From: Tuctoria greenei
Taxonomy: Eukaryota > Streptophyta > Magnoliopsida > Poales > Poaceae
Direction: 5' to 3'
Assembly (NCBI GenBank): GCA_036927565.1
Contig: JAYESD010000007.1
Location: forward strand, 4,175,644 to 4,239,643
Length of the DNA stretch: 64,000 bases
Every line of letters starts with the position of its first letter. Position 1 is the first letter of the stretch. Positions 55,760 through 64,000 of the stretch are shown one piece after another. The notes beneath the pieces are model-generated. The model was not told where the DNA came from. It saw nothing but the letters and a program-made list of their open reading frames with translations, and made no database searches. A program made the translations under genes and the position numbers.

Positions 55760-56615
55760 AAATCAGCAAGTCTTCCTTGTCCTCTTCCTCTTCCTCTTGC
55801 TAGTCCCCATCTCTTCCATGTTCTCTTCCTCTTCCTCGTCCCCTTCCTCTTCCACTTAGCGGTCTTCCTCCTCCCACATCAATATCATCCATACCAACAC
55901 TTACATTTGCACTTGCACTTGAAAGAGGAAAATTAGGTTAATGCATGGAAAAATGTAAACATATTTTACAAAAACATCAATTACTTACTTTGTGGTGTGT
56001 GTTAGACTGCACTTGTATTAGGGTACCATAGGGGCAGTTTAGTCCTTTTGTATTGGGTTTCTTGGCCCTTAAGTTTTGTACCCCTATATGTACCCTTTGT
56101 GAGATTAATGGAAACTACTCTATTTTTTCTCCAATAGTGTGTACTCCACTTGATCCTTCTCTATGTGTTGATTGTCTCCTTTTTTAACTAGTTGTGAGAC
56201 CACCTTGACAATACTTAGTTGTATGTCCACTTTCATGACATTCAAAACATTTCATTCTCTTCTTGCTAGTGCTGCTTTCATCATATGGTCTCATTTTAGA
56301 TACTCTAGGACTCCCAGGTTTTCTTCTTAATTTTGGCTTGTTGATTTTGTAGTCCAAATTGACACGTTCTCATTGATGTTTTGAAGTCATTGGTTTGAAA
56401 ATACCTGCATATGCTTTTCTAAACCTCTCAATAGAGTAGTATTCATGGACAAAATCCTCTATGTTCACCTCTCTTGTAAGTGTGGCGATGAACACTAAAG
56501 CATGATTACAAGGCTTTCCAGTCACTTGCCAAGCCCTGCAACTACATGCTTGTTCCTGCAAATTGACTACATATCTAACCAAGGATACAATTATTTCAGT
56601 TGTCATACCCCACAT
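55760..56615 (-). pseudogene. MuDR-type transposase, C-terminal fragment
   Basis: The minus strand shows a SWIM zinc finger (CSCRAWQVTGKPCNHAL, about 56495-56545) followed by VHEYYSIERFRKAYAGIF, both hallmarks of MULE transposases. Downstream a CX2CX4HX4C knuckle (CFECHESGHTTKYC, about 56213-56255) and a Gly/Arg-rich tail are read. The catalytic DDE domain is missing. A 137-bp solo LTR (56000-56136) interrupts the tail. Confidence 0.82.
56000..56136 (+). repeat. 137-bp Copia solo LTR
   Basis: TGTTAGACTGCACTTG to TTCTCCAATA (TG...TA ends), flanked exactly by GTGTG (55995-55999 and 56137-56141). It resembles the short LTRs of B and D in length and ends. Confidence 0.85.
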
Positions 56616-57979
56616 GGCTAGAAATCAGCTACAAAATCAACTAGTTGTACCAACTCATAGTTTATGTCAATATATTTTTGTGGTAATTTTCTACCCTGCA
56701 AATATTTCTTTGGACATCCATCCGGTAAACTCCAAAAAGAACCAACTCTAACAACGAGTTTAAATTCTCTGTTAGTTGACCTACAAAGGTAGACCGTTTT
56801 GAATCAGCTAAATATCCTACGGACTCTACTGACTTTGTTATCTAAACTGAAGCTACCATTAATCGGCGAATAGAAGCGAAAAAAAAACAAAATACCTTGC
56901 TTCATGTCATGTGAACCTTGAGCTGTCTTGGTGTCCAGAGGAACCATTACTGCATCCATTGTTGTTCTGATCATTGTTGTTTAGCATCCAGCAATAAGGC
57001 CATGAAATAGAGTAATTCAAGTAAACAATTTAGGATGCAAGACATCAAACTACCTGGGACAGTGGGACTGCAGCCGCCAAGTACCAGCACCAGCACCTCG
57101 GCCGCGCCCGCCCGCGCCATGGCCGCCCTCGCTCGGGCCTCGGCCGCCTCGCCCGCGCCTCGGCCACCTCGCCCACGCCCTTGCCCGCGTGCTCGGCCGC
57201 GCCCTCGCTCGGGCCTCGGCCGCCTCGCCCATGCCTCAGCCGCGTCTTGGGCCCGCACTCGACCACGCGCTCGGCCACGCCCTCGCCCGCGCGCTCGGAT
57301 GTGCCCTCGCCTGCGCTCGGGTGTGCCGCCCTCGATCGCCCTTGACGCTCGAACCCTAGCGTCGCGTCGCAGGTTTGGTCGAGTGCGGCGTGTGGAAGAC
57401 GACCGCACAACAGAGCAGTTATGTCTTTTTTAGATTTCGGCCCTGTTTTTTTTCTTTTTTTTTTCTTAATATCTTTTTCCTAGCTGCCTAACGGTGTTAA
57501 GAATCAATGGCTAACGGCTGGTTAGCAGTGAAAAAATCGTGGATATTTGACAAAATCTGTGGATCTAAAACACAATTAGCCTACAAATCTATGGTTAAAA
57601 CACAATTATTCCTTAAAAAAAGGCAAGTTTCACCTGCAGGAATTTCAGATTTTTGGGACGTTCGTCGTTCACATGGCCTGTAAAAGGGAAGCAGCTCAAT
57701 CTCACTCCATATTTCTCAAAAAAAAAAAAAAAAAAAACGAGTGGGGGAAGGATATACACTGAATCTAGCAGGTGAGGTCGTGGGGTGCCCACGATGGCGA
57801 CGAAGATGTAACTGCGAAGAAATTGGTATCCACTATATTGGCATCAACAGTGGCTGACACGTGGGTCAGCTGTTAATGCATATTCATTGTTTGGGATTTT
57901 AGGCTGGCCAAATCCGTAAAAGAAAAGGAGACTGGGAATATCGAAGGTGATTGAAAAAAAACACTCAGATAAAATATTA

Positions 57980-58059
57980 CTCCCCCCACTCTCCAAATGT
58001 TTGACGTAGGAGAATTAGTTCTAATTCGCTCTATGTCAAATATTTAAAGATGAAAAGAG
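57980..58059. mobile_element. Degenerate Stowaway MITE (80 bp)
   Basis: Flanked by TA on both sides. The arms CTCCCCCCACTCTCCAAATG and (reverse) CTCTTTTCATCTTTAAATAT, with TTTGACGTAG/TTTGACATAG further in, form an imperfect hairpin. Confidence 0.7.
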
Positions 58060-58385
58060 TACTCTCTTCGTCTTAAAAAATTTGTTATTTTGTAGTTCAT
58101 TTTTGAAATACAAAGCAACAAACTTTTTAAAACGGTGAAAATATTTCACATTATATTCATAAAAATATCCAAACAATCTAAACATGGCCACCGGCGGTCG
58201 ACATGAGGTTCCCTTTGAACATACGACACGGTGAAGCCTGTGCCTCGAGCTCTAACTTAAGGGAATATCATGTTTAAAACAATAAATACTTCTTCCGTTT
58301 TTAAATTTTTGTCGTTTTGTAATCCATTTTGAACAATAAAACAACAAATTTTTATGGATGGGGAAATATGTTGAATGGGTATGTA

Positions 58386-58834
58386 TAGCTGTTCAATGGG
58401 CCACCCGACACGAGTCCGACGGGCTTGGGCCTAGAAAGCCTTAGCCCGACACGATCCAAAAATGGATCGGGCCAGCCCGACGGGGCGACGGGCATGCATC
58501 TCGAACCAAGCACGACCCAAGGTCATTTTACTTGTGTCATAAATACTTCGGCTCGATAATAAAAAATACATGCATTTTTTTTTTAAAAATCATGTTATAC
58601 AGGATTAAACGATCCGTGCCGAAGCGGAGCCCCGTGGGCTACGCGGGCTGGGCACCGGGCCAATAGAGCCAACTGTTAAATGGGTCGTGTCGGGTTGACC
58701 CGACGAACCTGAGCTTAAGCTCAAGAACGGTCCGGGCCGAACTTCGGACCGGCGTGAGCCCGATCCTCTATGTGCCAGGTTAAAAACACCATGTTTTGGA
58801 CCGGTCCGATTAGTCCGATCTATTTAGACAGCTA
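58386..58834. mobile_element. Non-autonomous hAT element (about 449 bp)
   Basis: The ends TAGCTGTTCAATGGGCC and (reverse) TAGCTGTCTAAATAGA form terminal inverted repeats. The interior is full of CGGGC, GGCCC and CGACACG words, as in 31375-31734, so both belong to one family. The target duplication is not clear. Confidence 0.65.
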
Positions 58835-58864
58835 TATGAGTAAGAACCATAAAAGTGGCAAATA

Positions 58865-58936
58865 CTTCCGCGGTTTCTAAATACTTATCGTTTTCATTTT
58901 TATATTAGAAGATGATGTATTTAGAGACGAATGAAG
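58865..58936. mobile_element. Stowaway-like MITE (72 bp)
   Basis: TA on both sides (58863-58864 and 58937-58938). The arms CTTCCGCGGTTTCTAAATAC and (reverse) CTTCATTCGTCTCTAAATAC pair imperfectly. It ends about 130 bp before the kinase start codon. Confidence 0.7.
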
Positions 58937-59065
58937 TACTGAATAATCCCATTCTAACCATAGATTCGTCGTTCGGGAGGGGAAAAACGAACTCCTCGCA
59001 ACAGTTTGACTCAACTCTGCCTCGCGCAACACGAGAAGAGAGGGAGAGACGAAGCCACGACCGAG

Positions 59066-62000
59066 ATGGGCGGCTACGAGAACGGCGACTCGCCGGCGGC
59101 GGCCGCCTGGGAGGCCGGAGTGATCCTGGGCGTGGACGGCGGCACCACCAACACCGTCTGCGTCTGCCTGCCGGCCGCAATGCCCTCGCCGCCGCAGTCG
59201 CCCGGCGCCCTCCCCGTGCTCTCCCGCGCCGTCGCCGGCTGCTCCAACCGCAACTCCGTAGGAGGTAGGTAACCGCCTCTCGCCCGAGGAACGTCGGTCC
59301 TTCGTGCGTGAAACCGGATCTCGGAGTTGGAGATCGAGGGTCGGTTTCCCTGACAACATTTTGGGGATTTATGTGTCCTGGAATATGCCGCGGGTGTCGC
59401 GTAGTTGCGGTCAATTAGTCAGATATATGGCGTGCGGCGGACTTGAGGCTTAGAGGAAACACTACTAGATCTTGGCGTTAGTTGGGAGGTTTCTGGAAAA
59501 TTGATGAATTGTTTGCATAACTGTGCTGCTCGCGTATGTTCAGTTCTTATGATATCCTGAACTTCTGTTAATTCATTCAAGCATACTGTACTATTCTCTT
59601 CTTTGTTCTGCTTGTTATCAATCCTATGGGTAGCTAACTTTTAATGATTTGCTGAAGTTATTGAAGATACAATACCACAACTCTGCTAACTATGGTGCCA
59701 TTAAAGTAGTCTGGTAATTTTTTGTGCACATGTCTTGTGTAGGTGATTACATTTCTTGATCCTCATGTTCACACAACCATATTTAACAAGAATTTAAGCG
59801 CAATCACGTTTTTCTAAATTTATTACACAGAACACAGTTGGAAATGGGGTTATCCTTTGGTTGTAATTATGTTCCCCCCCTTGCCATGGTACAGTATGTG
59901 CAGAATAGGAAAATAGCATATGGAAGAAGTCTTTGCTCAAAGGCCACTGACATTTTGTTTTCCTTTATAAGAAAACGCTGCATTGGAAACTCTAGAACAG
60001 GTCATGAAACAAGCTCTTGTGCTGGCCAGCACCGATCATTCAGCTGTACGTGCAGTTTGTTTAGCTGTGTCTGGAGTTAACCACCCTTCTGATCAGCAGA
60101 AGATGCTCAATTGGATCCGGTATGGTTTTTTATTTCTACTAAATTAAGTCCATTTTGCCACAAGGAAATTGTTACACTATTGGCAACCAATTGATTTTAT
60201 TCATTCTGATGCCTTCAAAAGGGTTTAAACTTTAAAGAGATGCTGTTCTGTAACCATTAGGTCGTTGCGGATGGTTGAACCAATCTTTTTGTCCATTTGT
60301 GATGTCGTGGAGAACTGAAAGTGGCACTAATATAATTTTAATGAGAACTGTATCACGTAAAATAATATTAAATCACCATTTGTTTGTTCATTGACACCAA
60401 ACCCTGCATGCTTTTAAGAAAAAAGGAATAAGTAAAATCCCTTCCCTTTTAGTACTAAGTATGCCTTGTTGGTCCTCCAGAGATCTGTTCCCTGGCCACG
60501 CGAAGTTTTATGTGGAAAATGATGCGGTGGCAGCTCTTGCTAGTGGTACAATGGGAAAGCTACATGGTTGCGTATTGATTGCGGGCACTGGAAGCATTGC
60601 ATATGGAGTTACTGAAGATGGAAAAGAAGCAAGAGCGGCTGGTGCCGGGCCAGTTTTGGGCGACTGGGGTAGGTGAGTTACAAACTACAATAGTTACGAT
60701 AATGATAAGATACCTTGCATGATCCTCAAGACATGCGTTGTTGGACGTTGAAAACATTTTCTTGGTTAGGATTTTTATTATTGTAAGTCCTTCCTTTTGC
60801 TTTATGCTCTTTCTTCGCAGTGTATTTTTGATTATAGGATACCTTACATGCCATATATTTTTGTCAGACATAAAACAAAAAGTATTATCTAGTGAGAATA
60901 CTTGGCTAGAGCAGGACATAAAACAAAAGGCATTATCAGCAGTGTTGTCCAGGCGTCGCCTAGGCGTCCAGTCGGTCTTCCACGGACGCCAAGGAGTCTC
61001 GCCTCGCCTGGACCGAGTTAGGCGCCCGTCTAGGACGACTAGGCGTCGCCTAGGTGGCTAGGCGTCCTGTCCAGGCGGACGCCGAGGACGCCAGAGGTAT
61101 GGGCGGGGATCTGGACTGCAGACATGGTGCTGGAGGCAGAGAGCACGCCGGGGCAGGGGTGAGCGGAGAGAGACGACAACCAGCGGGCGCCTCTATCGGA
61201 AAGACGGAGCGGAGGGAGAAGGAGGGCGACGGGGCTTGGCCGCTTGGGTGAGGAAGACGGCGCTCCATCGGGAAGATCCAGCAAAAAGTGACCGAGCGAT
61301 CAGATGTAACGGACGGTGCAGATGAGTTAGATGGAAGAGTTAGGGTTTCGGGTGTTTATTGGGCTGGATGGGCCTTAATGCGCGCCCCCACCCCACCCGT
61401 GCCACTCTTCCCTCCACCGTGCCGCCTCCGCTTTCCTGGCGGCTGGTTCGATTCTCCCTACTGCTCCTGCAGATCCCGGCGATTTCCTTCTCCTGGCGCC
61501 TCCGACGAGTTCCTGCTCTTGTCGCCTGCTACTTCCCCACCTCTTCGGCTCTCCCTGTCCCTTCTCCTGCCCCGATGCCCTTCTGCCCCACCTCTCGCCT
61601 AAAGCTCGCCTAGGCGCCCGCCTAGGCGCCTAGGCGTCGAGGCGGCCGGCGGGCGCCTAGGCGTCCAGGCGTTGATTTACAACACTGATTATCAGTCAGT
61701 TAAAACTGCTAACATTTCATGTGTATGAATACGATGTTGTATCCTCCAGATGCACCCCTCTGTTTTTTCAAGCTTCCACACATCTTGAAATCCTCAAATA
61801 GGGGTGCAGTCTAAAAGATTGGTTCTGTGATGAAACCTGTTACCGTGTGACTCCAATATTGTTTACCTTTGACCAAGGAAAACATAGGTGACGTTATGTG
61901 TACATTAATGCAGTGGATATGGCATTGCTGCACAGGCCTTGACAGCAGTAATAAAGGCACACGATGGTCGTGGACCACAAACTAGTCTTACAGGAGAGAT

Positions 62001-63869
62001 CCTTAGGAAGCTTCAACTTTCTTCACCTGATGAGTTGATCGGGTAAGTTCTTGTACACAACTACACATACACATCATTTGCATGCAGGTTATGTTTCATT
62101 ACATGTTCTGCAAACTAGAAATACAGATTAATATGCGCAAAATGATAAATCCAATGTTATTGCAGAACGTAGTTCATTCGTGTCAATGTTAGTAATATTT
62201 TTAACAACAAATGCTGTTGTAACATGGTTCCTCAATGTGTGACTGTACATTGTAACTCCCTAGTGCACTGGCACCAGGATGAAGACAAATTTTGCTATTA
62301 TTTTACTCATAATTCACCATATATTACTTCGTAATTTAAACTTTTGCCTGATGTACAGTAAAGTGTGTACCACCATAATTTTAACTCTACAGTCGCCTCT
62401 AACCAGTCTTGAATCTGGTTTAGACAGGTTTTCACAGTTAGGCAATAATCTTATTACTATTGACTAGTACTCTTTTATCTTCTATCATTTAGAAATTCAT
62501 CCTGCTAATGCACTGAGCTTCTTGCATCTAACAATCCGTATTTTTATGCCCCAGTAGATTCTATTAACATTTCGTAACAGTGTAATGCGCACTGGATAGC
62601 CCACTCCAAGGTGCTTGGGACAAAAGCTTTGTTGTTGTAGAAGTAATGCACACTGGACTGGAGCACCCAAAAACTTCATGAATAATTCAGCGCTTTAGCA
62701 TTTTAGCTGATTGATGTACATAATCTTGTACTTAGTTGCACCTTGTATCTGGCACAGGTGGACATATGCAGATCCATCTTGGGCTCGTATTGCAGCACTT
62801 GTACCTGAAGTAGTGTCTTCTGCTGAAGATGGTGATGAAGTAGCCAACAAAATTTTGCATGATTCAGTGCAAGAGTTAGCTGATACTGTTATAGCTGTTG
62901 TTCGGCGCCTTAGATTATGTGGTGAAGGTAATGCTTATGTTGATAACGCAGCACCATTCCTTTCTTTTCCAATTTTGATTATTTGAATGGAGAAATTGTC
63001 AAACTGCATCCGTAGTGTGCCTGTGTAATAGCACTGGTTGCTAATTGCCACTGTACTCTCATGTGGTGCTGTTAATCAACTAACTGTGCTTTACAACAAC
63101 AACTAAGCCTTTGTCCCAAGCACATTGGGGAATCAACTAACTGTGCTCTGCTGGGATAAATTGTCTGGAAAGTATTGCATCACTAGTTCCCTTCTCGATT
63201 GGATTTCATCCTTTTGGGTAGATTATGTGAATTAGAGTTTAAGTTTTTTAAGATTATTATTTCTCAAGGTTCAGGTGGTAAAACAAGTCTTACTGATAAA
63301 GGGATGCCAAACAGAGAACAATCTGATCTTTTCTGTACCTAATGGCTATCATCCAATCTGGCCTTCTTCTGGATGTCAGTTATCTTGCTGGAACTTGCAT
63401 CATGTGAGACTTAAGGCACGTAACAATTTCTAGGTTTGCTGTGATGAATGATCAGCACAGTTAAGATGCTCTCGTAGGTGTTCTACTATGGCCCAAAGAT
63501 AAGATTGTGTGCTCTATTTCTTCCAAGAAACCTGCTGGATGCAACCAGGGATTTTGGCTCAGGTCCCAGATATTCTGCTTGGACGTTTTTTGCAATTTCT
63601 TATTGGCATGGCACAAGTTGATGTTACCAGGTTTTTGGGCCAGGTCCAACATGTTATCAGGATGAGATTTATATTGCAAGTTTTTACCGACAGAGATAAG
63701 CACTGTTTAAACATACCTGAAAGTGATTCTTTCTGCAGATGGAAAGGACCAGTTTCCACTTGTTTTGGTTGGGGGAGTCCTAGAAGGCAATCAGAAATGG
63801 AACATCAGTGGTGAGGTTGTAAATTGTATTGCCAAGGTCTTCCCAGGTGTTCATCCCATTCGACCTGAG
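59066..63869 (+). CDS. NAGK: N-acetyl-D-glucosamine kinase, six exons seen, 3' end outside window
   Basis: Exons: 59066-59264, 59972-60119, 60481-60672, 61914-62042, 62758-62927 and 63739-63869. All introns are GT-AG, and the exons join in frame into 323 codons without a stop. The start is the first ATG of the GC-rich exon 1. The protein belongs to the BadF/BadG/BcrA/BcrD ATPase (sugar kinase/actin-like) family. It has the phosphate-1 loop ILGVDGGTTNTVC (about 20-32), LAVSGVNHPSDQQ, ENDAVAALASGTMG (about 128-141), the phosphate-2 motif LIAGTGSIAYG (about 148-158) and GAGPVLGDWG (170-179). LVLVGGVLEGN, the adenosine-site strand, is in exon 6. It would phosphorylate salvaged GlcNAc to GlcNAc-6-P for UDP-GlcNAc synthesis in the cytosol. 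Family members have about 350 residues, so only the last 20 to 40 are missing. A hAT element lies in intron 3. Confidence 0.93.
60940..61687. mobile_element. Non-autonomous hAT element (748 bp) in intron 3 of the kinase gene
   Basis: It starts CAGTGTTGT and ends ACAACACTG, perfect 9-bp inverted ends, and is flanked by an exact 8-bp duplication ATTATCAG (60932-60939 and 61688-61695). The subterminal regions are packed with CGCCTAGGCG-type palindromes on both sides (about 60952-61075 and 61605-61670), likely transposase-binding words. The middle has ORFs without family features and no transposase. Confidence 0.93.
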
Positions 63870-64000
63870 GTAAGCATATTGTTCCAAAATTTATTTCCCG
63901 TTGTCATATAGGCATGCCGTTTTCTCGGGACTCCAAAAGTTAAAGGTTTCAGTTGTTTCTGCTGTTGGAAGTTGTTGGTTTTCTTCAGTAATTTCAGACT

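Larger units (their letters stand above)
55204..57612. mobile_element. Mutator-like element (MULE), 2.4 kb
   Basis: Long terminal inverted repeats of about 120 bp: left GGACCAATTGTGTTTCAGCC..., right (reverse) GGAATAATTGTGTTTTAACC..., sharing CTAATTGTGTTTTAGA and CTAACGGTGTTAA further in. Flanks TTTCAAAAA and TTAAAAAAA agree at 7 of 9 positions, as a 9-bp duplication would. Inside is the C-terminal part of a MuDR transposase. A GC-rich part (57040-57400) codes only for low-complexity text. Confidence 0.82.
57613..59065. other. Upstream region of the GlcNAc kinase gene, MITE-rich
   Basis: It contains an A-run (57720-57737), two Stowaway-like MITEs, two half-MITE-like stretches (about 58060-58170 and 58290-58350, with TTTGT-ATTTTGTAGTTCATTTT words) and a hAT element. 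I see no gene and no convincing TATA box near the start codon. Confidence 0.6.

Noticed and set aside
57035..57433. 132-residue ORF rich in Ala, Arg and Pro in the MULE
   Set aside because: Similar low-complexity ORFs exist on the opposite strand and in other frames, so it reflects GC-rich repeats (GCCTCGGCCGC words).
61054..61613. ORFs inside the hAT element in the kinase intron
   Set aside because: No transposase or other family features; several frames are open because of GC-rich repeats.
1..64000. tRNA or rRNA genes
   Set aside because: The only tRNA-like matches are the short retroelement primer sites; no cloverleaf or rRNA sequence was seen by eye.

Overview
This window is plant nuclear DNA, almost certainly from a grass. 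The evidence is GC-rich first exons, GT-AG introns, Stowaway MITEs, Copia elements of SIRE/Maximus type, Gypsy elements of Tat type, and a LINE whose ORF1 and ORF2 are of the usual grass type. A panicoid grass is my best guess, but the species cannot be named from this sequence. All coordinates come from reading by eye; no search or alignment software was used.

Layout. 1-9867 is a stack of nested LTR retrotransposons. Copia A (1-5577, minus) sits inside Copia B (5578-7471, plus), which sits inside a Gypsy-type LTR E (7472-9867), which interrupts an exon of an NHL-repeat gene. The exons of that gene continue at 9868-9924, 17665-17778, 17963-18179, 18650-18708 and 20678-20801. They are pushed apart by a 7.6 kb LINE (10010-17629, 15-bp target duplication) and a truncated Copia C (18746-about 19654). 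Copia D (21077-27119, exact 5-bp duplication ACTGG) lies 275 bp past the last recognised exon. Two frame breaks in the exons suggest the gene is dead. 27125-33021 holds a hAT-like remnant, a non-autonomous Tat-type LTR element F (about 27586-32124) with 154-bp tandem repeats, and a Copia solo LTR (32157-33021).

35530-39106 (minus) is a five-exon TPR gene of the POLLENLESS3/MS5/TDM1 family. Its C-terminal part is out of frame by one base in this copy. 41279-55061 is an internally deleted Copia H, split by an 11.3 kb Tat-lineage Gypsy G (42785-54084, duplication GGTGC). G carries broken gag, protease, RT, RNase H and integrase, a 70-bp tandem repeat, and a long antisense coiled-coil ORF before its 3' LTR. 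55204-57612 is a Mutator-like element with the C-terminal part of a MuDR transposase, itself hit by a 137-bp Copia solo LTR. MITEs and a hAT element fill the space to 59065.

59066-63869 (plus, running off the window) is an apparently intact N-acetylglucosamine kinase gene. Six exons join in frame into 323 codons, and a 748-bp hAT element with an exact 8-bp target duplication sits in intron 3.

How it fits together. Only two cellular genes look possibly functional, the GlcNAc kinase and (with its frame problem) the POLLENLESS3-like gene. The rest is mostly transposon in origin, and the target-site duplications allow the order of insertion to be read. The most unusual structures are a paired-palindrome array in the Copia A LTR, the antisense ORF and 70-bp repeat of Gypsy G, and the 154-bp repeat array of element F.
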